64,000 nt of DNA from Candidatus Poribacteria bacterium (GCA_028818695.1 JAPPNK010000025.1:1-64000); one strand, 5' to 3'; shown: positions 1-9,509, counted from the stretch's first letter. The notes: generated by a model not told the origin, from the letters alone. Translations and numbers: made by a program.

Positions 1-1559
1 AAGATATGCAGCGGCGAGCCTGTTTGGACATCCCAGAGCCGCGCCGTCTCGTCGGCGGAGGCGGTCGCAAGCGTCTGTCCATCCGGCGAGAACTGCGCTG
101 TCCAAACAACATCGGTATGTCCCTCAAACGCCGCTATGAGGCGCGCTGATTGGACATCCCATATCTGCGCTGTCTTGTCGCTGCAGGCGAGAGCGAGAAA
201 ATTGCCCTCCGGCGAAAAAACAGCGGAATAAACGGCATCCGCATTCGTCTCCATTACGGACCTTTCTTGGAGCGATTGGACATCCCATATGCGCGCCTTG
301 CCGCCTTTGCCGGCGGCAGCGACCGTTTTGCCGTCAGGAGAGAACGCCGCGCTGTAAACGGCGCCTTTATGACCATGGAGCGTCCTCGGATGGGCGCCTG
401 TTAGGACATTCCACAACTTGGCGGTTCCGTCGAAGCTTGCGCTCACAAGAGTCTGTCCATCAGGAGAAAACGCAACGCATGTTACATTGCCTGTGTGGCC
501 GCGCATGGCGATCAGCTGAGCGCGCGTTTGGACATCCCAGAGCCGAATCGCGTTGTCCCAATGCCCAGTTGCGATCGTTCGGCTGTCGGGCGAAAACGCG
601 GCGGACTCAACATGCGAGGTGTGACCTTCGATGGCTTGGCGGACGGCGCCGGTTCTGGCGTCCCACATGAGCAGGCGCCCGTCTTTCCGCCCTCCGCCGC
701 TGGCAATTGTTCTGCCGTCGGGGGAATAGACAGCGCAGTCGATGTCGCCTACATATCCGATGAGCCGCTGCCGCAACTGTCCGGAGCGTACATTCCAGAT
801 GCGCGCTGTTTTGTCAAAACTGCCGCTCACAAGCGTTTCTCCCGAAGGGGAGAAGTGGACAGACATGACGCGGGCGGAATGTCCTTTGAGCGTCGCTTTG
901 CATCTGCCTGTTTGGACATCCCAGAGCCGCGCCGTTGCGTCGTCGCTGCCGGTCGCAAGCGTCAGGCCGTCAGGGGAGAAGGCGGCGCATGTGACCGCGT
1001 CTTCGTGTCCAATGAGGGTCGTTTTCTGTTTATAGTCGGACTTCACATCCCAGAGGCGCGCCGCGCGGTCTCCGCTTCCGCTGGCGAGCAGCGCGCCGTC
1101 GGGAGAGTAGGCGACGCAATAGACGATGTCGGTATGACCTTCAAGGGTGTGGACGAGCTGTCCGCTTCGCGCGTCCCATATCCGCGCGGTATGATCATAG
1201 CATGCGCCGGCGACGAATCTTCCGTCCGGCGAATAAGCGGCGTAGATCAGCGAATCGGGCGACTCCTCAAACGTCGTTATCATCTCGCCTGTATAGGCGT
1301 CCCACAGCTCGGGTTCGTCTGGGCCGGCGAGTACGAGCGTTCTCCCGTCCGGCGCAAAGGAGGCGGCGAGCGCAGACCTGTTCAGCAAGTTCCGTTCAGC
1401 GTATGTCTTCGCGTCGTAGATCCATGCGCCGGCGTCGGCGCAGACCGCCATCAGCTCCCCGTCGGGAGAGTAGGCGATGTCGGAGAGCCACCCTTTGCCG
1501 AGACGCGCGGCGGCGCCTTCCGGCAGGTTCCATTGCGAATAAGCGTCCGTTCTAGGCAC
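1..1559 (-). CDS. WD40-repeat protein, array copy 1 (runs off the left edge)
   Basis: This is the last visible member of a tandem array of WD40 genes read leftwards. The frame is open from a GTG at 1559 to base 1, at least 519 codons, and the C-terminus lies outside the window. GTG is chosen because it gives the same N-terminal segment as the sister genes (NLPEGAxARLGKGW followed by a first blade ending IYDAKTY), with AAGGG a few bases upstream. About 12 blades with the signature FSPDGxTLAxxxxDxTxRLWDVQTG are visible. There is no signal peptide or membrane segment, so it is probably cytoplasmic. WD40 propellers are protein-interaction scaffolds with no catalytic residues. It starts 15 bp after the stop of copy 2. 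Its N-terminal blade is the most diverged of the five (IYDAKTYAERNLL against LYDAKTYAELSLL), which suggests it is an older copy. Confidence 0.9.
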   Translation of the reverse strand, partial: MPRTDAYSQWNLPEGAAARLGKGWLSDIAYSPDGELMAVCADAGAWIYDAKTYAERNLLNRSALAASFAPDGRTLVLAGPDEPELWDAYTGEMITTFEESPDSLIYAAYSPDGRFVAGACYDHTARIWDARSGQLVHTLEGHTDIVYCVAYSPDGALLASGSGDRAARLWDVKSDYKQKTTLIGHEDAVTCAAFSPDGLTLATGSDDATARLWDVQTGRCKATLKGHSARVMSVHFSPSGETLVSGSFDKTARIWNVRSGQLRQRLIGYVGDIDCAVYSPDGRTIASGGGRKDGRLLMWDARTGAVRQAIEGHTSHVESAAFSPDSRTIATGHWDNAIRLWDVQTRAQLIAMRGHTGNVTCVAFSPDGQTLVSASFDGTAKLWNVLTGAHPRTLHGHKGAVYSAAFSPDGKTVAAAGKGGKARIWDVQSLQERSVMETNADAVYSAVFSPEGNFLALACSDKTAQIWDVQSARLIAAFEGHTDVVWTAQFSPDGQTLATASADETARLWDVQTGSPLHI

Positions 1560-1574
1560 ACGCCGCCCTTCAAT

Positions 1575-3379
1575 TTACCTGTGGATTGACCATAGCAGTA
1601 CGGTTCCGTCGTGGCAATCGCTGGCGAGCGTTTGTCCATCGGGGGAGAAAGCGAGATCGTTCACATCGTCAGAATGCCCCTCCAGCGTCATGACGGATTT
1701 GCCCGTATGGACATCCAACACCCGAACGACCTTGTCGTCGCCAATCGCGATGAGTCCTCCATCCGGCGCAAACGCTGCGCAGTAGAGCAGCTCGTCGGCG
1801 AAACCTTCAAAGCGCCTGACGATCTGACGCTTTCGAACATCCCATAAACATGCGGCGCGTTCGGTACCGACAACGGCAAGCAGCCGTCCGTCCGGCGACA
1901 ATGCCGCTCGAAACACACGCTCCATTTCCTTGCTTTTCAACGCCGCAATTTGGGAGCCGCTAGGGACATCCCAAAGAAGGACGCCCTCGCAGGACGCGGA
2001 GAGGAGCGTTTGTCCGTCCGGCAAATAGACGGCGCTGGACACGGAGCCGTCATGTCCTTTGAGCGTTTTTTGATGCCGCCCCGTTTGGACATCCCATAGT
2101 CTAACGGTATGATCAGAGCTGGCGGTGGCGACCGTCTTTCCGCTTGGGGAAAACGCGACGTCGTTAACGAACCCGTCATGTCCTTCAATACAGCTTTTTG
2201 CCGCCCTGTTTGGACATCCCAGAGCCGCGCGGTTTGATCGTAGCTCGCGCTGGCGAGCGTTTTGCCGTCTGGAGAAAACGCGGCGCGCTCCAGATCTCGC
2301 TTGTGACCAAGCAGCGTTTTTTGAAGCGAGCGCGATTGGACATCCCACAGCCGAATCGCGTCGTCCCAATGTCCAGAAGCGATGAGCTTGCCGTCCGGCG
2401 AATAGGCGAGCGCATCCACTGTCGCCGTATGTTCTTCGATGACGCGCTTCTCGGAGAACATATGCGCGTCCCAGACGCGGAGCGTTCCGCCGTACCGCGA
2501 CCCGCCCGTGACGATCATCCGTCCGTCCGGCGAATAGACGGCGGAGCCGATGGCATGGCCATGTCCATTCAGCTGGCGCCGCAGCTGTCCCGTATGGACG
2601 TTCCAGATGTGCGCTGCTTGATTGCCATAGCGGGAGGAAACGATGTATCTGCCGTCCGGCGAATAGGCGATGGAGGTAACGGAGTCGCTAGGTCCTTCCA
2701 TGTCCACTTTCAGCTGTCCTGTTTGGACATCCCAAAGACGCACAGTTTCGTCGTCTTCGCCGCTGGCGAGCGTTTTGCCGTCGGGAGAAAAGGCGAGGCA
2801 ATAAACATCATCGCTCTCTGAATCGATCTTTTTCAGGAGATCCCCTGTTTCGGCGTCCCAGAGATGGATCGCCCCGTCGCCGCCGTTGCTTGCGAGCATG
2901 CGGCTGTTCGGAGAAAAGGCGAGAGCGACGGCGCTATAGTCTTTGCCTCGTTTCAGCTCCGCGAACGGTTTGCCGAATCGAGTGTCCGCTAACATGACAG
3001 CGCTTTCCATGCCGACGGCGATCGTCCTTCCGTTCGGCGAATAGGCAACGCTGTAAGCGCGGCGTCCGACTTCAAACTCGGTTTGAATCCCGCCTGTTTG
3101 GACATTCCAGATTCGCGCCGTTTCGCTGCGGTGATACGCGGCGGCGATCGTCTTTCCGTTGGGCGCAAACGCCGCGGCTATAGGGCGCTCGCCATGAACG
3201 TTCAGCAGAGCCGTTTCGGCGAATGTCTTGCCGTCGTAGAGCCATATCCCAGGGCCGGCGCAGACCGCCAAGAGCTCCCCGTCCGTCGAATAGACGATGT
3301 CGGAGATCCAGCCCTTGCCGAGGCGGGCGACAGCGCCTTCGGGCAGGTTCCAGCGGGTGTAAGCGGACGTGTTGTTCAT
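1575..3379 (-). pseudogene. WD40-repeat protein, array copy 2, broken by a one-base frameshift
   Basis: The start at 3379 (MNNTSAYTRWNLPEG) has the AAGAAGGGAC ribosome binding site shared by the array, and the TAA stop is at 1575. The span is 1805 bp, one base short of a whole number of codons. Reading from the start gives about nine good WD40 blades, then the frame fails after WDVQTGRQKAVLK at about 2181-2186. The next frame resumes immediately with GHDGFVNDVAFSP and runs through five more blades to LLWSIHR. Copy 3 has AAAGGACAT at the same place where this copy has GAAGGACAT, so a single-base deletion explains the break. It is either a real pseudogene or frameshift-expressed, or a sequencing error in the A/G run. 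Restored, it would encode about 601 residues and 14 blades, like its neighbours. Confidence 0.88.
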
Positions 3380-3398
3380 GCGCCTCGTCCCTTCTTGT

Positions 3399-5210
3399 TT
3401 ATTCAGCGGTTGACCAGAGCAGAATGGTTCCATCATGTCCAGCGCTGGCGATGATCTTGCCGTCCGAGGAAAACTCGACCTCGTACACATAGCTTCCATG
3501 CTCAAGCGCCGCTTTAGAGGCGCCTGTTTGGACATCCCAAAGCCGTACGGTTTTGTCATTTCCGCCGCTGGCGAGAGTTTGTCCATCCGGCGAAAATGCC
3601 GCGGCAATGACGCCGTCCTCAAGATGCCCTTCTAAGATTTTCACAAGCGCGCGCTTTCGAACATCCCATAGACACACGCCGCACCCATATCCGACAGCGG
3701 CGAGAAGATGTCCGTTCGGCGAAAAAACGACGCGAAGCGCATTCTCCATTTCTTTGCGTTTCAACGCCGCTATTTCGGAACGGCTTGGAATGTCCCAAAG
3801 ACGGACGGTTCCGTTGGAACCGGCGGTAGCGAGCGTTTGCCCGTCCGGCGAATAGGCTGCGCAATGGACTCTGTCGGCGCGTCCAATGAGAGTCGCTTGA
3901 CGCCGACCGGTTTGGACATTCCATATGCGAACGGTACCGTCATCGCCGGCGGAGGCGAGCGTCTGTCCGCTTGGGGAAAACGCAACGCTGTAGACGAAAC
4001 TTTCATGTCCTTTCAGAACAGCTTTTTGCCGTCCTGTTTGGACATCCCACAGCCTAACCGTCGCGTCGTAGCTGGCGCTGGCGATGGTCTGCCCATCCGG
4101 CGAATAAGCGACGCTGCCGATGTCGCCGGTGTGGCCGCGCAGAGTTTTAAAATGAGCGCCCGTTTGGACATCCCAAAGCCGTATCCGTATCGCGTCGTCA
4201 TAATGCCCGGAAGCGATCGTCCCAGCGTTGGAACGCGCGTCGGGAGAAAAGGCAAGCCCGTCAATCATCGGCGTATGTCCTTCGATGGTTTGGCGCACAG
4301 CTCCTGTTTGCGCGTCCCAGCATCGCAGCGTTCCGTCGCCGAGCTTTCCGCCGGTAACGATGGTTCGTCCATCCGGCGAATAGACGGCGCAATCGATGCC
4401 CCCGATGTGTCCAATCAGCTGCTGCCGATGCTGGCCTGTTTGCGCGTCCCAGATGCGCGCCGTTCTATCTGCGCTGGCGCTGACAAGCCGCTTCCCATCA
4501 GGAGAAAAGGCGACCGAATGGATCGATTCGGTATGCCCCTTGAGCGTTTCTCTGCACTGACCCGTTTTGACGTCCCATAGTCTGACCGTCTCGTCGCTGC
4601 TGCCGCTGGCGAGCGTTTTTCCGTCCGGCGAGTATGCTGCGCAGGTCGCATAGGCGTCGTGTCCTTTGAGCGTCTTAAGGCGTTCCCCCGTTTCAGCGTC
4701 CCATATCCGTACGGCCCTGTCGGCGCTGTCGCAGGCAAGCGTCCGGCTGTCTGGAGAAAAAGCGAGCGCGTCCACAGACTCTTCGCCTTTCAGCGCCGTA
4801 AATGTCTTTCCAAATCGGACATCCAATAGCAAGACATCCTCTTCTCTGCCAACAGCAAGCGTCTTTCCGTTGGGCGAAAACACAACGCTCCGGCTGTCGC
4901 CGGTCTCTTCAAACTCGGTTCGAATCTCGCCTGTTCGGACATCCCACAGCCGCGCCGCGCCTTCATAGGCGGCGGCAAGCGTCTTTCCGTTGGGCGAAAA
5001 CGCCGCAGCTTCAGCGCCTTCGCCGTGGACGCTCAGCAAGGACAATTCGGCGTAGGTCTTCGCGTCGTAAAGCCATATCCCAGGGCCCGCGCAGACCGCC
5101 AAAAGCTTCCTGTCGGGAGAATAGGCGATGTCAGAAATCCAGCCCTTGCCGAGACGGGCGACAGCGCCTTCGGGGAGGTTCCAGCGGGTGTAAGCGGGCG
5201 TGTTGTTCAT
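3399..5210 (-). CDS. 14-blade WD40-repeat protein, array copy 3
   Basis: A complete 603-residue protein. After the conserved N-terminus (MNNTPAYTRWNLPEGAVARL) I count 14 WD40 repeats, from ISDIAYSPD to the last one ending ILLWSTAE. This is enough for two seven-bladed propellers. Blade 8 carries an insertion (SPDARSNAGTIASGHYDD and a doubled IRIRLWD). No signal peptide or transmembrane helix is seen, and no enzymatic domain is fused. The ribosome binding site AAGAAGGGACGAGGCGC precedes ATG. Spacing to its neighbours is 19 and 17 bp, so it is very likely co-transcribed with the rest of the array and with the ECF sigma gene upstream at 8916-9473. The molecular role is unknown; a scaffold or sensor partner for the sigma factor is an inference from position. 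Confidence 0.93.
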   Translation of the reverse strand: MNNTPAYTRWNLPEGAVARLGKGWISDIAYSPDRKLLAVCAGPGIWLYDAKTYAELSLLSVHGEGAEAAAFSPNGKTLAAAYEGAARLWDVRTGEIRTEFEETGDSRSVVFSPNGKTLAVGREEDVLLLDVRFGKTFTALKGEESVDALAFSPDSRTLACDSADRAVRIWDAETGERLKTLKGHDAYATCAAYSPDGKTLASGSSDETVRLWDVKTGQCRETLKGHTESIHSVAFSPDGKRLVSASADRTARIWDAQTGQHRQQLIGHIGGIDCAVYSPDGRTIVTGGKLGDGTLRCWDAQTGAVRQTIEGHTPMIDGLAFSPDARSNAGTIASGHYDDAIRIRLWDVQTGAHFKTLRGHTGDIGSVAYSPDGQTIASASYDATVRLWDVQTGRQKAVLKGHESFVYSVAFSPSGQTLASAGDDGTVRIWNVQTGRRQATLIGRADRVHCAAYSPDGQTLATAGSNGTVRLWDIPSRSEIAALKRKEMENALRVVFSPNGHLLAAVGYGCGVCLWDVRKRALVKILEGHLEDGVIAAAFSPDGQTLASGGNDKTVRLWDVQTGASKAALEHGSYVYEVEFSSDGKIIASAGHDGTILLWSTAE

Positions 5211-5227
5211 GCGCCTCGTCCCTTCTT

Positions 5228-7018
5228 TTATTCAGCGGTTGACCAGAGCAGGACGGTTCCGTCGTCGCTTCCGCTGGCTAATGTTTTTCCATCCGGCGAA
5301 AACGCAAGACCGCTCACCACAAACGAATGCCCTCCCAGCTCCCTTTTGAGTTGACCTGTTTGGACATTCCAAAGCCGGACGATTTTATCTACGCCTCCCG
5401 TGGCAAGCGTCTTTCCGTCCGGCGAAAACGCGGCGCAATAAACATAATAACTGGGATGCCTGAATGTTCTATAAAGGTCGCGCGTTTGAACATCCCATAG
5501 GCAGACGTCGTTGCCCGGCCCGACGCCGGCAATCAGGCGGCCGTCCGGCGAAAAGAAAGCTTGACGCATGAATTCAACTTGCTCGTTCTGCAGCGTCGCA
5601 ATTTGGGCGCCGGTTGGAATGTCCCACAGCATAACGGTCCCGTCTTCAGACGCGCTGGCGAGCGTCCGACCGTCCGGCGAGAACGCCGCATCGTTGACCT
5701 CGTCCGTGTGTCCAATGAACGCCGCCGTCTGCTGTCCGGTTTGTATATTCCATAAGCGCGCGGAATGATCGCGGCCGGCGGTTGCGGCCGTTTCTCCATC
5801 CTGCGAGAACGCGATGCCGAGAACGCCGTCCTCATGTCCATATAAAACGCTCTTTTCCTGCCCGGTTTGGACATCCCAGAGTCTCGCAGTTTTGTCGTCG
5901 GAGGCGCTGGCGACGGTTTGTCCATTCGGCGAATAGGCGACGCTGTTCACGGCGCCGCTGTGACCGCGCAAAATGTCCAACGGAACGCGCGATTGAGTAT
6001 CCCACAGGCGCACCGCGGCGTCCCAATACCCGATTGCGAGCGTTTGTCCATCCGGCGAAAAGGCAAGCCCGCTAACAGCGTCGGCATGCCCTTTGATCGT
6101 TTGGCGTTCGGCTCCTGTTTGCGCGTCCCAAAGCCTGACAGCGTCGTCGGAGCCTGTCCCGCCTGAGGCGATCGTTTGTCCATCCGGCGAATAGACGGCA
6201 AACTCGATATGATCCGTATGCCCGATGAGCCGCTTTTGACATTTGCCAGTATGGGCGTTCCAGATGCGCGCTGTCGTGTCAAAGCTGGCGGTGACGATGT
6301 TCTGTCCGTCTGGCGAATAGGCGACCGACATCACAAAGTCGGTATGCCCTTTGAGTTCGCCGACGCGCCGGCCTGTTTGGACATCCCACAGCAGAACCGT
6401 CTTGCCGCCGCTGGCGAGCGTCCGGCCGTCCGGCGAAAAGGCGACCGACGCGGCGCGGCTCTCCTGTCTTAACTCCGCTTTCAGTTGGGCTGTTTGGACA
6501 TCCCACAGCCGGACGATTTTATCGTCGCTTCCGCTGGCGAGCGTTCGGCCGTCCGGTGAAAAGGCGACCGCATCCACATCGTATTTTATCTTTTTCAATT
6601 CAGCGATCAATTTGCCTGATTGAACATCCAGCAGCCTGACGCTGCCATGCATGCCAAGAGCGATCGTCTTTCCGTCCGGCGAAAAGGCGGCGCTGCGAGC
6701 GTTACAGGCGTTTTCAAACGCATCTAAGATCTCTCCTGTTTGAACATCCCATAACCGCGCCATGCTGTGATCATATGCGGCGGCGATCGTCTTTCCGTTA
6801 GGAGAAAACGCGGCGGCTTTGGCTTCCTCGCTGCGTATGCTCAACAGCGCGGTTTCAGCGCAGGTCTTCGCGTCGTAGAGCCATATTCCCGTCCCGGCGC
6901 AGACCGCCAAGAGCTCCCCGTCCGGCGAATAGACGATGTCGGAGATCCAGCCCTTGCCGAGACGGGCGACAGCGCCTTTGGGGAGGTTCCAGCGGGTGTA
7001 AGCGGGCGTGTTGTTCAT
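5228..7018 (-). CDS. 14-blade WD40-repeat protein, array copy 4
   Basis: A complete 596-residue paralogue with the same plan: MNNTPAYTRWNLPKGAVARL, then about 14 WD40 repeats ending GTVLLWSTAE. Typical blades read SVAYSPDGQ..TASxDxTARIWN. One blade (SRAASVAFSPDGRTLASGG then KTVLLWDVQTG) is shortened by several residues. The last blade and the stop region at 5228-5310 are nearly identical in DNA to copy 5 at 7038-7110, and the start regions of copies 3, 4 and 5 are also near-identical. The interior is more diverged, a pattern expected from recent duplication or gene conversion. No targeting signal is visible. Confidence 0.93.
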   Translation of the reverse strand: MNNTPAYTRWNLPKGAVARLGKGWISDIVYSPDGELLAVCAGTGIWLYDAKTCAETALLSIRSEEAKAAAFSPNGKTIAAAYDHSMARLWDVQTGEILDAFENACNARSAAFSPDGKTIALGMHGSVRLLDVQSGKLIAELKKIKYDVDAVAFSPDGRTLASGSDDKIVRLWDVQTAQLKAELRQESRAASVAFSPDGRTLASGGKTVLLWDVQTGRRVGELKGHTDFVMSVAYSPDGQNIVTASFDTTARIWNAHTGKCQKRLIGHTDHIEFAVYSPDGQTIASGGTGSDDAVRLWDAQTGAERQTIKGHADAVSGLAFSPDGQTLAIGYWDAAVRLWDTQSRVPLDILRGHSGAVNSVAYSPNGQTVASASDDKTARLWDVQTGQEKSVLYGHEDGVLGIAFSQDGETAATAGRDHSARLWNIQTGQQTAAFIGHTDEVNDAAFSPDGRTLASASEDGTVMLWDIPTGAQIATLQNEQVEFMRQAFFSPDGRLIAGVGPGNDVCLWDVQTRDLYRTFRHPSYYVYCAAFSPDGKTLATGGVDKIVRLWNVQTGQLKRELGGHSFVVSGLAFSPDGKTLASGSDDGTVLLWSTAE

Positions 7019-7037
7019 GCGCCTCGTCTCTTCTTGT

Positions 7038-8831
7038 TTATTCTGCGGTTGACCAGAGCAGGACGGTTCCGTCGTCGCTTCCGCTGGCTAATGTTTTTCC
7101 ATCCGGCGAAAACGAAACCTCAAAGACAACGCTTGAATGCCCTGTCAGAACCGCTATAGACTCGCCTGTTTGGACATCCCATAAGCGAACGGTTTTATCT
7201 ATGCCTCCGCTGGCAATCGTATGTCCATCTGGAGAGTAGGCGGCGCTAAAGATGTACTCGCCGGTATGTCCTTCAAAGGTCTTGTGAAGCTGGCGCTTGC
7301 GAACATCCCATAGGCAGACGACGTTTCCGTACCCGACGCCGGCAAGCAGACGTCCATTTGGCGAAAAGACGATCTGATACACCATCTTTAGTTGGTCGCT
7401 TTTCAACTCTGCGGCGGGAGCGCCGGTTGGAACGTCCCACAGCCGTATGGTTCCATCGTCGCATGCGCTGGCGAGCGTCTGTCCATTCGGGGCGTACGCG
7501 ACATAGCTGACCTCCTCGGCATGTCCAACCAGCTTTGTTTTCTCCCGTCCTGTTTGGACATCCCATATTCGGATTGTTTTGTCGAAGCCGGCGGTTGCGA
7601 TCGTTTTTCCGCTTGGGTTGAATGCGACTCCAAAAACGACATCTTCATGTCCTTTAAGAACCTTTTTTTGCCTCCCTGTTTGGACATCCCAGAGCCTGGC
7701 GGTGTCGTCGTCGGATGCGCTGGCGACGGTCTGTCCATCCGGCGAATAGGCGAGGCAATTCACGTCTTCTTTGTGTCCGCGCATCGTTTTCAAGTGAGCG
7801 CATGTTTGGACATCCCAGAGCCGAATCGCGTCGTCCCGATGTCCAGTAGCGAGCGTTTTGCCGTCGGGAGAAAAGGCGAGGCCGTCCACAACAGCTGTGT
7901 GTCCTGCCGCGGTTTGGCGGACGGCTCCTGTCTGGACATCCCAGAACCGCAGCGTTCCGTCGTCTCCTTTTCCGCCTGTGACGATCGTCTTGCCGTCCGG
8001 CGAATAGACGGCGCAATCGATGCCGCCGACATGTCCAATCAGCTGTCGGCTGAGCCGACCGTACTGGGCGTCCCAGATGCGCGCTGTCCTGTCTCCGCAG
8101 GCGGCAAGCAGTCCCCTTCCGTCCGGCGAGCAGGCGACCGAAGAGATTCTCCCAGTATTTCCCTTCAACTCCGCTTGGAGACGCCCGGTATGGACATCCC
8201 AGAGCCGGAACTTTTCGCCGCCGCTGAGTAACATATTGCCGTCGTCGAAAAAGGCAATGCATCTCGCCTCATCGTTCTCATGGGCGATTTTCTTGAGACG
8301 CTCCCCTGTTTCAGCGTCCCAGAGCCGCATCGTTTTATCATCTCCGCCGCTGGCGAGCAGGCCGTCCGGCGAAAAGGCGACCGCATGGACTTCGCCCCGA
8401 TGCCCTTCCAGCGTTGTGAACGCCTCGCCGTGCCGGGCGTCCAACAGGTGAATCGTCCTGCCGGCGCCGAAGGCGATCGTCTTGCCGTCCCGCGAGTATG
8501 CGGCGCATCGCGCATCGAAAATCTCTTCAGCTTCGGCTTGAATTTCTCCCGTCCGAGCGTTCCATATCCGCGCCGTTCCCGCCGAATGCGCCGCGGCGAG
8601 CGCGTTGCCGGCGGGCGAAAATACGGCGGCGCGCGCGCCCTCGCCGGGGACGCTCAGCAGGGACAACTCGGCGCATGTCTTCGCGTCGTAGAGCCATATG
8701 CCTGGACCTGCGCAGACCGCTAAAAGCTCCCCGTCCGGCGAATAGGCGATGTCAGAAATCCAGCCCTTGCCGAGGCGGGCGACGGCGCCTTCGGGGAGGT
8801 TCCAATGCGCGTATGCGGGCGTTTTGTTCAT
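7038..8831 (-). CDS. 14-blade WD40-repeat protein, array copy 5 (sigma-proximal)
   Basis: A complete 597-residue protein, first in the array and 84 bp downstream of the ECF sigma gene. The N-terminus is MNKTPAYAHWNLPEGAVARL, then about 14 WD40 repeats ending GTVLLWSTAE. One repeat has lost two residues (FSPDGLLASGGDDKTMRLWD), and another has a degenerate core (CIAFFDDGNMLLSGGEKFRLWD). AAGGAAGCGGTGA precedes the ATG. It is predicted to be cytoplasmic, with no fused catalytic domain. Known: ECF sigma factors joined to or next to WD40 domains occur in Planctomycetes and similar phyla, where the propeller is suspected to serve in signal perception. A role in controlling the adjacent sigma factor is inferred only. 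Confidence 0.93.
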   Translation of the reverse strand: MNKTPAYAHWNLPEGAVARLGKGWISDIAYSPDGELLAVCAGPGIWLYDAKTCAELSLLSVPGEGARAAVFSPAGNALAAAHSAGTARIWNARTGEIQAEAEEIFDARCAAYSRDGKTIAFGAGRTIHLLDARHGEAFTTLEGHRGEVHAVAFSPDGLLASGGDDKTMRLWDAETGERLKKIAHENDEARCIAFFDDGNMLLSGGEKFRLWDVHTGRLQAELKGNTGRISSVACSPDGRGLLAACGDRTARIWDAQYGRLSRQLIGHVGGIDCAVYSPDGKTIVTGGKGDDGTLRFWDVQTGAVRQTAAGHTAVVDGLAFSPDGKTLATGHRDDAIRLWDVQTCAHLKTMRGHKEDVNCLAYSPDGQTVASASDDDTARLWDVQTGRQKKVLKGHEDVVFGVAFNPSGKTIATAGFDKTIRIWDVQTGREKTKLVGHAEEVSYVAYAPNGQTLASACDDGTIRLWDVPTGAPAAELKSDQLKMVYQIVFSPNGRLLAGVGYGNVVCLWDVRKRQLHKTFEGHTGEYIFSAAYSPDGHTIASGGIDKTVRLWDVQTGESIAVLTGHSSVVFEVSFSPDGKTLASGSDDGTVLLWSTAE

Positions 8832-8915
8832 TCACCGCTTCCTTTTCACAAGCGGACAAGCGCCAACGCCGCCGCTTCCGTTGTAAAATACACCGCCGGG
8901 CGCCGAATCCGCAAC

Positions 8916-9473
8916 CTAATACCCTCTCTTTTTCAAACGCTCTTGCGCCAATTTCCGCGCCCGCCTCAAGCGAGACTGCGCTGTCTGCGGCTCCACATTT
9001 ATCGCGCGCGCCATCGCCCTGGTCGACAAGCCCTCCGCTCGAAGGCGCAGCGCCTCCTCGTAGATGCGCGGCAGCTCCTTCACAACCTGCTCCGCCTCTT
9101 TCGCCAGCTCCTTCTCCAGCAGGTTCTCCAGCGCCGTATTCGCCGCTTGCGCGTCCTGTTTGCTTCGCAAGCTGAGCCGTTCTCTTCGCTGCCGCTCCGC
9201 GCGGGCGCGCCGCCAGTCGTCCACAAGCAGATTGCGCGCGATTGTCATGCATCGGCGCGCCCATCTGTCGTCATCCTCCAAATGCTCGGGCCGGGACGCC
9301 CAAGCGCGCATGAGCGTCTCCTGATACAGATCTTCGACGCGATGCTCATCAGGAACTCGACGGGCAAAGTAATGCAGCAGCGCCTCGCCTCGTTCGCGTA
9401 TTTTACGTTCAAAGTCGCGCTGCGCTTCTTCAAGAGACGGCGCCTCGATGGAGCGCGGTTTCGCAGCCAGCAT
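8916..9473 (-). CDS. ECF-type RNA polymerase sigma factor
   Basis: 185 residues, normal for an extracytoplasmic-function sigma-70 factor. Region 2 is at about residues 30-95 (RVEDLYQETLMRAWASR, then RWARRCMTIARNLLVDDWRR) and contacts core polymerase and the -10 element. Region 4 is at about 125-180 (LPRIYEEALRLRAEGLSTRAMARA, then TAQSRLRRARKLAQERL), the helix-turn-helix that reads the -35. The linker (about 96-124) is charged. No anti-sigma factor gene is present; instead at least five WD40 genes follow in the same direction. The start at 9473 is supported by AGGAGG five bases upstream. A 23-bp palindrome at 9486-9508 lies just upstream of that site. It probably controls the array or a cell-envelope response, but the target promoters are unknown. 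Confidence 0.92.
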   Translation of the reverse strand: MLAAKPRSIEAPSLEEAQRDFERKIRERGEALLHYFARRVPDEHRVEDLYQETLMRAWASRPEHLEDDDRWARRCMTIARNLLVDDWRRARAERQRRERLSLRSKQDAQAANTALENLLEKELAKEAEQVVKELPRIYEEALRLRAEGLSTRAMARAINVEPQTAQSRLRRARKLAQERLKKRGY

Positions 9474-9485
9474 GGCATCCTCCTG

Positions 9486-9508
9486 TTTTACAAATTATTT
9501 TTGTAAAA
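9486..9508. promoter_or_regulatory. Perfect palindrome upstream of the sigma gene, candidate operator
   Basis: TTTTACAAA-TTATT-TTTGTAAAA: two perfect 9-base arms around a 5-base centre, AT-rich in a GC-rich region. It ends 12 bases before the sigma start and abuts its AGGAGG. It overlaps the expected transcription start of the weak promoter at 9510-9538. An operator for a dimeric repressor, or an mRNA hairpin gating the ribosome binding site, would both fit. No second copy was noticed in the window. Confidence 0.6.
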
Positions 9509-9509
9509 C

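Noticed and set aside
495-8723. Many long plus-strand open frames across 495-8723
   Set aside because: They are antisense to the WD40 array. Their repeating Leu-Asp-Ile-Pro-rich peptides are simply the complement of the WDVQTG-coding repeat.
1-8831. Short spaced repeats that at first sight look like a CRISPR array
   Set aside because: The period is about 126 bp in frame with WD40 blades, the copies are imperfect, and they are coding.
8752-9264. Second minus-strand frame overlapping the ECF sigma gene
   Set aside because: It conflicts with the intact sigma regions 2 and 4 and has low-complexity Ala/Arg/Gly composition.
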